Shown here one piece after another: positions 16,823-25,336 of a DNA stretch of 37,864 bases (position 1 is its first letter; every line of letters begins with the position of its first letter). Origin of the DNA: Billgrantia azerbaijanica (GTDB lineage: Bacteria; Pseudomonadota; Gammaproteobacteria; Pseudomonadales; Halomonadaceae); the NCBI GenBank assembly GCA_004551485.1, contig SBLD01000026.1, forward strand, positions 1 through 37,864, given 5' to 3'. The notes below the pieces were generated by a model, which made no database searches, was not told the origin of the DNA, and worked only from the letters and a program-made list of their open reading frames with translations. A program made the position numbers and the translations under genes.

Positions 16823-16872
16823 CCTTGGCCACCTTCCCGTCGCCGCCAGGAACAGCATCGGCGTGCCGGGGA
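16823..16872 (-). pseudogene. Relic of the 3' end of a ybjQ-like gene
   Basis: About 40 bases match the 3' end of the YbjQ-family gene at 12497-12544. CCTTGG is followed by a nearly identical ACCTT; a 10-base gap comes next, then CCCGTCGC, and finally the exact 15-mer ccaggaacagcatcg (16846-16860 against 12530-12544). No reading frame survives. It sits between hmp and the DUF1992 gene and is best explained as a decayed duplicate. Confidence 0.5.
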
Positions 16873-16985
16873 GACGTACACGGGTTGCCGACGGAGTGGC
16901 AGCGGTCCAGGTGCCGCGCACTGGTGTGGTGCTACGCTCAGCGGAAGACGTGGTGTGAAGGCCGTTTGCCGAGGGGGGAAGGGGG

Positions 16986-17360
16986 ATGTCCTTGGTCGAT
17001 CGACTGGCGGAAGCCCATATCCAGAAAGCGCAGGCCAGCGGCGAGCTGGATGACCTGCCGGGACGCGGCCAGCCGCTGGAACTGGATGACGACAGCCTGG
17101 TCCCGGAGGCGCTGCGGGCCGGCTACCGGCTGCTGAAGAGTGCCGGCTTCCTGCCGCCGGAACTGGAGCTGGTGCGCGAGATCCGCGAGGTGGAGAGCCT
17201 GATCGCGCGCCTGGACCACGGCGAGGAGCGGGAACGGGCCTGCGTGCGTCTCAACCTGTTGCGCAGCCGGCTGCTCTCCCGGGGGCATGAGCCGAGCCTG
17301 TTGCTGGAGCGCGGCGAGTACCGGGACAGGCTGATCCGGCGCCTGGACAAGGAGGACTGA
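16986..17360 (+). CDS. DUF1992 (DnaJ-related, YhdN-like) family protein
   Basis: A 124-residue soluble, charged protein. It opens with the family pattern: RLAEAHIQKAQASGELDDLPGRG near residues 6-28, then GQPLELDDDSLVPEALRAGYRLLKSAGFLPPELEL. The C-terminal half is predicted coiled-coil rich (EIREVESLIARLDHGEER onward). The DUF1992 domain occurs in proteins labelled DnaJ-homologue subfamily C member 28-like, although no J domain is present here. Function is unknown. A GGGGGAAGGGGG stretch just upstream supplies the ribosome binding site. It appears to be a single-gene unit. Confidence 0.85.
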   Translation: MSLVDRLAEAHIQKAQASGELDDLPGRGQPLELDDDSLVPEALRAGYRLLKSAGFLPPELELVREIREVESLIARLDHGEERERACVRLNLLRSRLLSRGHEPSLLLERGEYRDRLIRRLDKED

Positions 17361-17518
17361 GGTGGCTTCCTGGCGCTGTCCGTGGTCAAGACGCGGTCGC
17401 AGGCCCCTGAGCCGGCAGGTTGGTTGCGCCAGGCTGTCTTTTTAACGCTTTGAATGAAATGGCTTTTTCTGCCTTCCCCGGCTAGCCTGACACAACTCGC
17501 CTCGGGAAGGAGAACGCC

Positions 17519-18706
17519 ATGACGGATCACGCCCACCACGGCCCGGCCACCCGCGCCATCCACGGCCAGCGCCAGCGGGATGCCTTCGGCAGCCCGCACA
17601 TGCCGATCTACGACACCACTACCTTCGCCTTCGAGACGACCGAGGCGCTGCGCGAGGTGAGCGAAGGGCGCCGCCAGGGGCCGCTGTACAGCCGCTACGG
17701 GCAGAACCCGACGCTCTACGCCCTGGAGGAGACGCTGGCCGCGCTGGAAGGCGCCGAGGCCGCCTGGGCCTTCTGCTCCGGCATGGCCGCCATCAGCACG
17801 CTCTTCCTCACCCACGGCCGCCGCGGGATCGCCTGTCTCGGCGAGGTCTACGGGGGCAGCCTGGCGCTGCTCGAGCAGCAGCTCCCCGACCTGGGTATCG
17901 CCACCCACCTGCTGCCGGGTCACGACGCCGAGGCCTTGGAACGATGCCTCGCGGCGGGCGCGGGCCTGGTCTACCTCGAGACGCCGACCAACCCCACCCT
18001 GACCCTGCTGGACATCCAGGCCATCGCCGAGCAGGCGCATCGCCACGGCGCCCTGGTGGCGGTGGACAGCACCTTCGCCACGCCGATCAACCAGCAACCC
18101 CTCAGCCTGGGGGCCGACATCGTGGTGCACAGCGCCACCAAGTACCTGGGTGGCCACAGCGACCTGACCGCCGGGGCGGTGATGGGGGCCGAGGCGGTGC
18201 TGGCGCCCATGTGGCGCTGGCGCCAGAACCTGGGCTCGGCGCTCGCGCCCCACGGCGCGGCCCTGCTCTCTCGCAGCCTGCGCACCCTGGCGCTGCGCGT
18301 GCGCCAGCACAACGCCTCGGCGCAGGCGATCGCCGAGGCCTTGCCGGCCTATGCCGGCGTCGCACGGGTGCTCTACCCGGGCTTGCCGGACCATCCCGGC
18401 CACGCCCTGGCACGGCGCCAGATGCGCGGCTTCGGCGGCATGCTCGGCCTGGAGCTGGCCGGCGGCCGGGCGGCCGCGGCACGGGTGGCCGACCGGCTCG
18501 CACTCTTCACCCTGGCGCCGAGCCTCGGCGGGGCCGAGAGCCTGGTGACCCAGCCCTGCACCACCTCCCACGTCGACCTCTTGCCGGAGGAGCGCGCCCG
18601 CCGCGGCATCGGCGACGGCCTGCTGCGCCTCTCCGTCGGCCTCGAGGACACCGAGGACCTGATCGCCGACCTGCGGCAGGCGCTGGCGTCCCTCGAGACG
18701 CCGTAA
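17519..18706 (+). CDS. PLP-dependent Cys/Met metabolism enzyme (gamma-lyase/synthase type)
   Basis: A 395-residue member of the trans-sulfuration fold-type I PLP enzymes. Key residues are visible: Y57 and R59 in LYSRYGQNPT, Y111 in GEVYGGSLAL (ring stacking), D183 in AVDSTFATP and the Schiff-base lysine K208 in SATKYLGGHSD. It could be a cystathionine gamma-lyase, methionine gamma-lyase or cystathionine gamma-synthase-like enzyme. Sequence motifs alone do not separate these. The methionine gamma-lyase active-site cysteine is not evident. A GGAAGGAG ribosome binding site precedes the ATG. It is flanked by its own hairpin and appears monocistronic. Confidence 0.85.
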   Translation: MTDHAHHGPATRAIHGQRQRDAFGSPHMPIYDTTTFAFETTEALREVSEGRRQGPLYSRYGQNPTLYALEETLAALEGAEAAWAFCSGMAAISTLFLTHGRRGIACLGEVYGGSLALLEQQLPDLGIATHLLPGHDAEALERCLAAGAGLVYLETPTNPTLTLLDIQAIAEQAHRHGALVAVDSTFATPINQQPLSLGADIVVHSATKYLGGHSDLTAGAVMGAEAVLAPMWRWRQNLGSALAPHGAALLSRSLRTLALRVRQHNASAQAIAEALPAYAGVARVLYPGLPDHPGHALARRQMRGFGGMLGLELAGGRAAAARVADRLALFTLAPSLGGAESLVTQPCTTSHVDLLPEERARRGIGDGLLRLSVGLEDTEDLIADLRQALASLETP

Positions 18707-18770
18707 CGGCTCAGTGTGGCTGCCACCGCGGGTGGGTGACGGGGTGGCCGTGACATGACGGACATCTCCA

Positions 18771-18792
18771 GGCTCCCCGGCGCCGGGGAGCC
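18771..18792 (+). terminator. Hairpin after the PLP-enzyme gene
   Basis: A 22-bp perfect palindrome with arms GGCTCCCCGGC and GCCGGGGAGCC, followed by the weakly T-containing catctctt. It separates the PLP-enzyme gene from the acyl-CoA synthetase operon and probably terminates the former. Confidence 0.6.
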
Positions 18793-18893
18793 CATCTCTT
18801 GACCGCCATCATGGTGGTGATGCGAAAAAGCGCACTACGCTGTTTCCATGGCTGCCGTCGCGGTGCCTGACAAGGCGGCAGGAGGAGGTGGCG

Positions 18894-20648
18894 ATGCAAC
18901 CGCCAGACCTGGAGCGGCGCGCCGGAGACGCCCTGTCCCCGACCCTGGCCGATTACGATGCCGTCCGTGCGACATTCAGCTGGGGCCAGGCCCGCGAGCG
19001 GCTCGCGGGCCTACCCGGCGGGCGCCTCAACATCGCCCACGAGGCGTTGGACCGCCACCTCGGCACGCCCACCGCGGAGCGCATCGCCATCCGCTTCCTG
19101 CCCCGCGAGGGCGCCCCCGTCGACATCAGCTACCGGGAACTCACCGAGCGTGCCAACCGCTTCGCCAATCTGCTGGCGGCGCTGGGCGTGAAGCCCGGGG
19201 ACGGCGTCTACGCCATCGCCCATCGCACCCCCGATCTCTATGCCGCCGCCCTGGGCACCCTGAAGCACGGCGGTGTCTTCACACCGCTGTTCTCCGCCTT
19301 CGGGCCCGAGCCGATTCGTTCGCGGGTGGCGATCGGCGAGCCCGCGGTCCTCGTCACCACCGAGCGGCTCTATCGCCGCAAGATCGCCGACTGGCTCGGC
19401 GAGACGCCCTGCGTGCGGCAGGTACTGCTGATCGGGGAGGTGGACGAGGCCCCGCCGGGCACCCTGGATGCCGGCCTGGCCATGAGCGCCCAGTCGCCGG
19501 ACTATGCGACCCGCCCCATGGCCCCGGAGGAGCCGGCGCTGTTGCACTTCACCAGCGGTACCACGGGAAGGCCCAAGGGCGCCATCCATGTCCACGAGGC
19601 GGTGGTGGCCCACCACATCACCGGCCGCTACGCCCTCGACCTCCACCCGGGGGACATCTACTGGTGCACGGCGGACCCCGGCTGGGTCACCGGTACCTCC
19701 TACGGCATCATCGCCCCGCTCACCAATGGCGTGACCCTGGTGGTGGACGAGGAGGAGTTCGACGCCGAACGCTGGTACCGCATCCTCCAGGATCAGCGGG
19801 TCACGGTCTGGTACACCGCGCCCACCGCCATCCGCATGCTGATGAAGCACGGCCCGGCGCTGGCGCGGCAGCACGACCTCTCCGCCCTGCGTTTCCTGGC
19901 CAGCGTGGGCGAGCCGCTGAACCCGGAAGCGGTGCACTGGGGCAGGGCAACACTGGGGCTGCCCTTCCACGACAACTGGTGGCAGACGGAGACGGGCGGG
20001 ATCATGATCGCCAACGTCGCCGGCATGCCCATCAAGCCCGGCTCCATGGGGCGGCCCGTGCCGGGCATCGAGGCCGCCGTGGTGCGGCATACCGACGATG
20101 GCATCGAGCTCATCGAGGATCCGACCGAGACCGGCGAACTGGCGCTGAAGACGCCCTGGCCGTCGATGTTTCGCGGCTACCTGCACGAGGAGGCGCGCTA
20201 CCGGCGATGCTTCGTCGGCGACTGGTATCTCACCGGCGACCTGGCCCGGCGCGACGCGGACGGCTACTTCTGGTTCATCGGCCGCGCCGACGACGTGATC
20301 AAGTCCTCCGGCCACCTGATCGGGCCCTTCGAGGTGGAAAGCGTGCTGATGGAGCACCCGGCGGTGGCGGAGGCGGGGGTGATCGGCGTCCCCGACGAGG
20401 TGGCCGGCGAGACGGTCAAGGCCTTCGTGTCGCTCAAGCCGGGCCAGGCGCCGGACGAGGCGCTGCGCCGGGAGATCCTGGCCCTGGCCCGCCGGCGGCT
20501 CGGGCCGGCGGTGGCGCCGCGCCAGGTGGAGTTCCGCGACCGGCTGCCCAGCACCCGCAGCGGCAAGATCATGCGGCGCCTGCTGCGCGCCCGGGAGCTC
20601 GGGCTGCCGGAAGGCGATACCTCGACGCTGGAGGGAGGCCGGGAATGA
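18894..20648 (+). CDS. Short-chain acyl-CoA synthetase (AMP-forming, Acs-like)
   Basis: A 584-residue ANL-superfamily enzyme. It has the P-loop [10 protein letters not shown] (220-229), the WWQTETGG motif whose tryptophan shapes a short-acid pocket in acetyl-CoA synthetases, the [13 protein letters not shown] hinge region and the catalytic lysine K558 in TRSGKIMRR. It should adenylate acetate or a similarly short acid and transfer it to CoA, or possibly to the carrier protein encoded at the end of the operon. It is shorter than canonical Acs (about 650 residues). The ATG at 18894 is preceded by GGAGGAGG at ideal spacing, which beats the GTG at 18888. It overlaps the E1 gene by ATGA. Confidence 0.88.
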   Translation: MQPPDLERRAGDALSPTLADYDAVRATFSWGQARERLAGLPGGRLNIAHEALDRHLGTPTAERIAIRFLPREGAPVDISYRELTERANRFANLLAALGVKPGDGVYAIAHRTPDLYAAALGTLKHGGVFTPLFSAFGPEPIRSRVAIGEPAVLVTTERLYRRKIADWLGETPCVRQVLLIGEVDEAPPGTLDAGLAMSAQSPDYATRPMAPEEPALLHFTSGTTGRPKGAIHVHEAVVAHHITGRYALDLHPGDIYWCTADPGWVTGTSYGIIAPLTNGVTLVVDEEEFDAERWYRILQDQRVTVWYTAPTAIRMLMKHGPALARQHDLSALRFLASVGEPLNPEAVHWGRATLGLPFHDNWWQTETGGIMIANVAGMPIKPGSMGRPVPGIEAAVVRHTDDGIELIEDPTETGELALKTPWPSMFRGYLHEEARYRRCFVGDWYLTGDLARRDADGYFWFIGRADDVIKSSGHLIGPFEVESVLMEHPAVAEAGVIGVPDEVAGETVKAFVSLKPGQAPDEALRREILALARRRLGPAVAPRQVEFRDRLPSTRSGKIMRRLLRARELGLPEGDTSTLEGGRE

Positions 20649-22654
20649 ACGACACCTCAGCCAGCAAGCCACACCTGTCCCGGGCGCACCTGCTCGAGCT
20701 GCTGCGCCAGATGCTGCGGGTGCGCCGCTTCGAGGAGCGCTGCGTGGAGCTCTATACCCAGGAGAAGATCCGCGGCTTCCTGCATGTCTACATCGGTGAG
20801 GAGGCCGTGGGCACCGGGGTGATGCACGGGCTCAGGCCCGAGGATGCGGTGGTCTCCACCTACCGGGAGCACGGGCATGCCCTGCTCAACCGTATCGCCA
20901 TGGACCGGGTGATGGCCGAGATGTACGGCAAGGTGACCGGCTGCAGTCGTGGGCGGGGGGGCTCCATGCACCTGTTCGATGCCGAGGCCCGTTTTTACGG
21001 GGGCAATGCCATCGTTGGCGGGGGCCTGCCGCTGGCTGTCGGCCTGGCCCTGGCGGACAAGCTCGCCGGGCGAAGGCGGGTCACCGCCTGTTTCTTCGGC
21101 GACGGCGCGGCGGCGGAGGGCGCCTTCCACGAGAGCCTGAACCTGGCGGCCCTGTGGCAGCTGCCGGTGCTCTTCGTCTGCGAGAACAACCTCTATGCCA
21201 TGGGCACGGCGCTGCGCTTCTCCCATGCCCAGACGGAGCTGTACCGCAAGGCCGAGGCGCTGGGCGTCCCCGCGCAAAGCGTCGACGGCATGGACGTGGT
21301 CGAGGTGGAGGCCGCCGCTGCCCGCCTGCTCGAGGCGCTGCGGGCCGGCCAGGGGCCGCGCTTCCTGGAGTGCCGGACCTACCGGTTCCGCGCCCACTCG
21401 ATGTTCGACCCGGAGCTCTATCGCGACAAGGCCGAGGTGGAGGAGTGGAAGGAGCGGGACCCCATCCCGCGACTGGCGGAGTGGATGCAGCGCTCGGGGC
21501 TCTTGCACGAGGGCGAGCACGAGTCGCTGGAAGGCGAGATTGCCGCAGAGCTCGAGCGGGCCGTGGCAGAAGCCGAAGCGGCGGAGTGGGAACCGGTGTC
21601 CAGCCTGTGCGACCACGTCTACCGGGCGCCGCCTGCCGCGCCGCCACCGCCGCCCGCCGTGGAGACCGAACCCCTGGCGCTGAGCTACCGTGAGGCCTTC
21701 CGGCTCGGCCTGATCGAGGCCCTGGAGCACGACGAGCGCGTCTTCCTGATGGGCGAGGACATCGGTCACTACGGCGGCTGCTATGCGGTCAGCCGCGGCC
21801 TGCTGGAACGCTTCGGCCCGGAGCGCATCCGCGACACCCCGCTGTCCGAGAACGGCTTCACCGGCGCCGGTATCGGCGCAGCGCTCGGCGAGGCGCGCCC
21901 CATCGTCGAGATCATGACCGTCAACTTCAGCCTGCTGGCCATGGACCAGATCGTGAACTCGGCGGCCACCCTGCTGCACATGTCCGGCGGCGAGTTCCCC
22001 GTGCCCCTGGTCATCCGCATGGCCACCGGCGCCGGCCGCCAGGTGGCCGCTCAGCACTCTCACAGCCTGGAGCACTGGTACGCCCACGTGCCGGGGCTCA
22101 AGGTGCTCACCCCCGGCACCCTGGAGGATGCCCGCTACATGCTCTGGGCGGCCCTGCAGGACCCCAACCCGGTGCTGATCTTCGAGCACGTGATGCTCTA
22201 CAACCGGGAAGGACGGCTGGAGCCGTGCCCGCAGGGCGTGGACATTCGCCAGGCGGCCATCCGCCGCCCGGGGCGCCACCTCAGCCTGATCACCTACGGC
22301 GGTAGCCTGCCGAAGACCCTGGAAGCGGCCGAGGCCCTGGCCGGGGAGGGCATCGAGGCCGAGGTGGTGGACCTGCGCGTGCTGCGCCCCCTGGACACGG
22401 CGACGATCGTCGCCTCGCTCGGCCGCACCCACCGCGCCGTGATCGTCGACGAGGGCTGGAAGACCGGCAGCCTGGCCGGCGAGATCGCTGCCATCCTCGC
22501 CGAGCAGGCCTTCTGGTCGCTGGACGCGCCCATCGAGCGCGTCTGCACCGACGAGATCCCCATTCCCTATCCGCGGCACCTGGAGAACGCCGCACTGCCC
22601 CAAGTGGAGGACATCCTGGCTGCCGCCCGTCGCGCCATGGGAGCCGAACCGTGA
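20645..22654 (+). CDS. Fused E1 alpha-beta subunit of a 2-oxoacid dehydrogenase complex
   Basis: A 669-residue single chain. Residues about 15-325 are a complete E1-alpha domain, with [16 protein letters not shown], and the thiamine-diphosphate motif GDG (152-154) to ENN (180-182). A proline-rich linker ([10 protein letters not shown], about 328-337) joins it to a complete E1-beta domain (about 345-669), with the cofactor-activating glutamate in MGEDIG (E371) and the transketolase C-terminal domain. These subunits are usually separate genes in the pyruvate, acetoin and branched-chain complexes. The enzyme should decarboxylate a 2-oxoacid and load the acyl group on the lipoyl domain of the next gene product. 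The ATG overlaps the synthetase stop, and the GTG of E2 overlaps this stop. Confidence 0.9.
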   Translation: MNDTSASKPHLSRAHLLELLRQMLRVRRFEERCVELYTQEKIRGFLHVYIGEEAVGTGVMHGLRPEDAVVSTYREHGHALLNRIAMDRVMAEMYGKVTGCSRGRGGSMHLFDAEARFYGGNAIVGGGLPLAVGLALADKLAGRRRVTACFFGDGAAAEGAFHESLNLAALWQLPVLFVCENNLYAMGTALRFSHAQTELYRKAEALGVPAQSVDGMDVVEVEAAAARLLEALRAGQGPRFLECRTYRFRAHSMFDPELYRDKAEVEEWKERDPIPRLAEWMQRSGLLHEGEHESLEGEIAAELERAVAEAEAAEWEPVSSLCDHVYRAPPAAPPPPPAVETEPLALSYREAFRLGLIEALEHDERVFLMGEDIGHYGGCYAVSRGLLERFGPERIRDTPLSENGFTGAGIGAALGEARPIVEIMTVNFSLLAMDQIVNSAATLLHMSGGEFPVPLVIRMATGAGRQVAAQHSHSLEHWYAHVPGLKVLTPGTLEDARYMLWAALQDPNPVLIFEHVMLYNREGRLEPCPQGVDIRQAAIRRPGRHLSLITYGGSLPKTLEAAEALAGEGIEAEVVDLRVLRPLDTATIVASLGRTHRAVIVDEGWKTGSLAGEIAAILAEQAFWSLDAPIERVCTDEIPIPYPRHLENAALPQVEDILAAARRAMGAEP

Positions 22655-23835
22655 GCGATTTCCTCATGCCATCCTTGGGCGCCGACATGGAGGCGGGCAC
22701 CCTGGCCGAATGGCGGGTGGCGCCGGGCGACCGGGTGGAGAAGGGGCAGGTCATCGCCGTGGTGGAGACCGCCAAGGGCGCCATCGACGTCGAGGTCTTC
22801 GAGAGCGGGGTGGTCGAGGAGTGCTACGTGGGCCCGAACACCCGGGTGCCGGTCGGCACCCCTCTGGCGCGGATCGGCAGTGGCGAGCGGGTGGTCACCG
22901 ATCTGCCTGCCGCGGGGACAGCACCCGAACCCGCGACGGTACCGGAAGCCGAGCCGCCGCCGACGGTGTCCGCGTCTGCGCCGCCGGCTCCTGCTCCACC
23001 CCGAGCCTCACCGGCGGCGCGTCGGCGAGGGCGCGAGCGCGGCATCGATCTGGGGGCACTCGCCGGCAGTGGTCCCGGTGGGGCCATCGTGCTGCGCGAT
23101 CTCGAGCGGACGCCCCTCGCCGAGCCACGGCCCGATCGCCCCCCGGTCGGCGATCGGGGGGGCGGCTTCGACCGCGAGGCGATGCGCCGGAGCATTGCCG
23201 CGGCCATGACGCGCGCCAAGCGCGAGATCCCGCACTACTACCTGGCGACCACGGTCGACCTGCACGCCGCCGAGCGCTGGCTGGCGGACTACAACCGGGA
23301 GCGGCCACCGGCCGCGCGTCTGCTGATGGCCGCGCTGTTCATGAAGGCCACGGCCCGGGCCCTGGCGCGTTACCCGGACCTGAACGGCCACTACCAGGCG
23401 CAGGGGTTCCGACGCGCCGAGCGCGTCGACCTGGGGATGGCCATTCACCTGCGCGCCGGCGGCCTGATCGCCCCGGCGCTGCGTGGCGCCGGGGAGCTCG
23501 CCCTGCCGGAGCTGATGGACCGCCTGCAGGATCTGGTCCAGCGCGCCCGCACCGGTGGCCTGCGTGCCGCCGAGGTGGGTACCGCCACGGCCACCGTGAC
23601 GGCGCTGGGGGAGCGCGGCGTGGACACCGTCTTTGGCGTCATTCATCCGCCGCAGGTGGCGATGATCGGCTTCGGCTGCGTGCGCCGGCGCCCGTTGGCG
23701 GTGGACGACATGCTGGCGGTTCGCCCGGCGGTGGACGTCAGCCTGGCCGCCGACCATCGCGTCTGCGACGGCCACCTGGGCGCACGCTTCCTCAACGAGA
23801 TAGAGTCGCAACTGCAACGCCCGGAGGCACTGTGA
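22651..23835 (+). CDS. E2 dihydrolipoamide acyltransferase
   Basis: A 394-residue E2 with one N-terminal lipoyl domain (residues 1 to about 78; lipoylation lysine K42 in [10 protein letters not shown]). A proline/alanine-rich linker leads to a peripheral-subunit-binding domain (about 119-152, [16 protein letters not shown]...GPGGAI). After a second linker comes the catalytic domain (about 172-394), opening with [20 protein letters not shown] and carrying the active-site motif DHRVCDG (H369, D373). It passes the acyl group from E1 to CoA or another thiol. It starts with GTG in a 4-bp overlap with E1, so all operon proteins should be coupled. No E3 gene follows, so a shared lipoamide dehydrogenase from elsewhere is needed. 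Confidence 0.9.
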   Translation: MSDFLMPSLGADMEAGTLAEWRVAPGDRVEKGQVIAVVETAKGAIDVEVFESGVVEECYVGPNTRVPVGTPLARIGSGERVVTDLPAAGTAPEPATVPEAEPPPTVSASAPPAPAPPRASPAARRRGRERGIDLGALAGSGPGGAIVLRDLERTPLAEPRPDRPPVGDRGGGFDREAMRRSIAAAMTRAKREIPHYYLATTVDLHAAERWLADYNRERPPAARLLMAALFMKATARALARYPDLNGHYQAQGFRRAERVDLGMAIHLRAGGLIAPALRGAGELALPELMDRLQDLVQRARTGGLRAAEVGTATATVTALGERGVDTVFGVIHPPQVAMIGFGCVRRRPLAVDDMLAVRPAVDVSLAADHRVCDGHLGARFLNEIESQLQRPEAL

Positions 23836-24080
23836 ACAGGGAAACGCTGCGTGTCGTCGTGCTCGAGGAGCTCTCGGCCATCGCCCCGGATATCGACATC
23901 GAGGCCATCGACGATCGGGCGCGCCTGCGCGACGAGTACGACCTCGATTCCATGGACGTGCTGAACCTGCTGACCGCTCTGCACCAGCGCCTGGGCGTCG
24001 ATATCCCGGAGACCGACTACGCCCGGATGCACAGCCTCCAGGACCTGCTGGACTACCTGGAGTCCAAGGCAGAGCGTTGA
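23832..24080 (+). CDS. Acyl carrier protein of the E1-E2 operon
   Basis: An 82-residue acidic four-helix carrier protein. The phosphopantetheine attachment serine is S40 in YDLDSMDVLNLL, a DSMD version of the usual DSL motif. Helices on either side (ELSAIAPDIDI; LQDLLDYLESKAE) fit the ACP fold. It starts with GTG overlapping the E2 stop by 4 bp (GTGA), so it belongs to the same translational unit. It is not near fatty-acid synthesis genes, so it is a specialised carrier. The attractive inference is that the synthetase or the E2 charges its pantetheine thiol with a short acyl group. No acceptor enzyme is encoded next to it. Confidence 0.87.
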   Translation: MNRETLRVVVLEELSAIAPDIDIEAIDDRARLRDEYDLDSMDVLNLLTALHQRLGVDIPETDYARMHSLQDLLDYLESKAER

Positions 24081-24190
24081 CCAGTCTAGGGGAATCCTGG
24101 TCGTCGGTACGTGTCTTTCACTCTTGCCCGCAGTGTGGCCCCCAGCGGCAAGGTGCTACGCTTTGTTCGTGATTCGGTCATGGAGGCACC

Positions 24191-25336
24191 ATGTCACTCA
24201 TTGCATTCCGCACCGCCTGGCTGGCGGTGCTCTGGCTGGCCTTCGGCGCGCCCGTGCTGGCCAATGGCTGCCCGGCGCCCGGCCAGTGGCAGCAGCCCGG
24301 CGGGGAACGGATCGCTCCGACGGCGCTGTTCGACGAGCTGGCCGAGCAGGCGGTGGTGCTGCTCGGCGAACAGCACGACCGTGCCGATCACCACCGCTGG
24401 CAGCTGCATACCCTGGCCGGCTTGCATGCGCGCCACCCCGACCTGGTGATCGGCCTGGAGATGCTGCCGCGTGAGGCGCAACCCGCCCTGGATGCCTGGG
24501 TGGCCGGTGAGCTCGACGAGGCGGGTTTCGTGGCGGCGAGCGACTGGCACGCGGCCTGGGGCTACGACCCGGCGCTCTACTTCCCGATCCTGCACTTCGC
24601 GCGCCTCAACCGGATTCCCGTGAAGGCGCTCAACATCACCCCGGCGCTGCGCCGCCGCCTGGCCGAGGAGACCTGGAGCGACATCCCGCTGGCGGAGCGC
24701 TATGGCATCACGGTGCCGGCATCGCCGTCGCCGGCCTATCGCGACAGCCTGACCGAGCTCTACGCCTGGCATTCCACGGGGGATGACGGCCAGGCGCTGG
24801 AGCGTTTCATCACCGCCCAGCTCGCCTGGGACCGCGCCATGGCCGTCGCCCTGCGCGAGGCCCGCGAGTCGGGTGCGCTGGTGGTCGGGCTGATCGGCCA
24901 GGGGCACCTGCGCTTCGGCCACGGCGTGCCGCACCAGCTCAGCGACCTGGGCATCGAGGCCCAGCGCACCCTGCTGCCCTGGCCGGTGGGAACGACTGGC
25001 TGCGAGACACCGCCCGAGGGCGTGGCCCGGGCCGTCTTCACCATCGCCGAGACGCCGTCGGGACCCAAAGTGCCACCGCCGCAACTGGGCGTCTATCTCA
25101 CGTCCGACGAGGCTGGGGTCGAGATTCGTTCCGTCATCGAGGGCTCGGTGGCCGAGCAGGCGGGCCTGCAGGCGGGGGATGTCATCCTGCGCGCGGCCGG
25201 AGAGGCGGTGCTGCGTCCTGCCGACCTGATTCAGCAGGTGCGCCGCCAGCCACCGGGTACCCTGCTGCCGCTGGCGATACGCCGCAACGGCGCGGAGCAG
25301 GAGATCCTGGCGCGCTTTCCGCCACGCTCACCATGA
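24191..25336 (+). CDS. ChaN-family lipoprotein-like protein with C-terminal PDZ domain
   Basis: A 381-residue exported protein. The signal peptide (RTAWLAVLWLAFGAPVLANG) is followed by a ChaN/DUF399 domain (about 35-265) showing VVLLGEQHDRADHHRWQL and GLEMLPREAQPAL. In Campylobacter ChaN this domain binds heme. ALVVGLIGQGHLRFGHGVP is near its end. Residues about 295-378 form a PDZ domain (GVYLTSDEAGVEIRSVIEGS, then EQAGLQAGDVILRAAGEAV). No lipobox cysteine is placed as in true lipoproteins, although C27 lies just after the signal region. A GGAGG ribosome binding site precedes the ATG. It overlaps the next gene by ATGA, suggesting a shared envelope task. Confidence 0.85.
   Translation: MSLIAFRTAWLAVLWLAFGAPVLANGCPAPGQWQQPGGERIAPTALFDELAEQAVVLLGEQHDRADHHRWQLHTLAGLHARHPDLVIGLEMLPREAQPALDAWVAGELDEAGFVAASDWHAAWGYDPALYFPILHFARLNRIPVKALNITPALRRRLAEETWSDIPLAERYGITVPASPSPAYRDSLTELYAWHSTGDDGQALERFITAQLAWDRAMAVALREARESGALVVGLIGQGHLRFGHGVPHQLSDLGIEAQRTLLPWPVGTTGCETPPEGVARAVFTIAETPSGPKVPPPQLGVYLTSDEAGVEIRSVIEGSVAEQAGLQAGDVILRAAGEAVLRPADLIQQVRRQPPGTLLPLAIRRNGAEQEILARFPPRSP

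Noticed and set aside
15419-16921. Minus-strand extension upstream of the YgjV-like gene
   Set aside because: It is antisense to hmp and has no recognisable protein content. The YgjV-type protein starts at 15418.
18798-18840. TTGACC as a promoter element for the acyl-CoA synthetase operon
   Set aside because: No acceptable -10 hexamer lies at the right distance, so I did not call a promoter.
18711-18899. Minus-strand 62-codon ORF between the PLP enzyme and the acyl-CoA synthetase
   Set aside because: It spans the terminator palindrome, has no family match and no ribosome binding site.
18848-20644. Open frame joined in front of the E1 fusion
   Set aside because: It is a shadow of the acyl-CoA synthetase gene, arginine/glycine rich, and E1 homology begins at the ATG on 20645.
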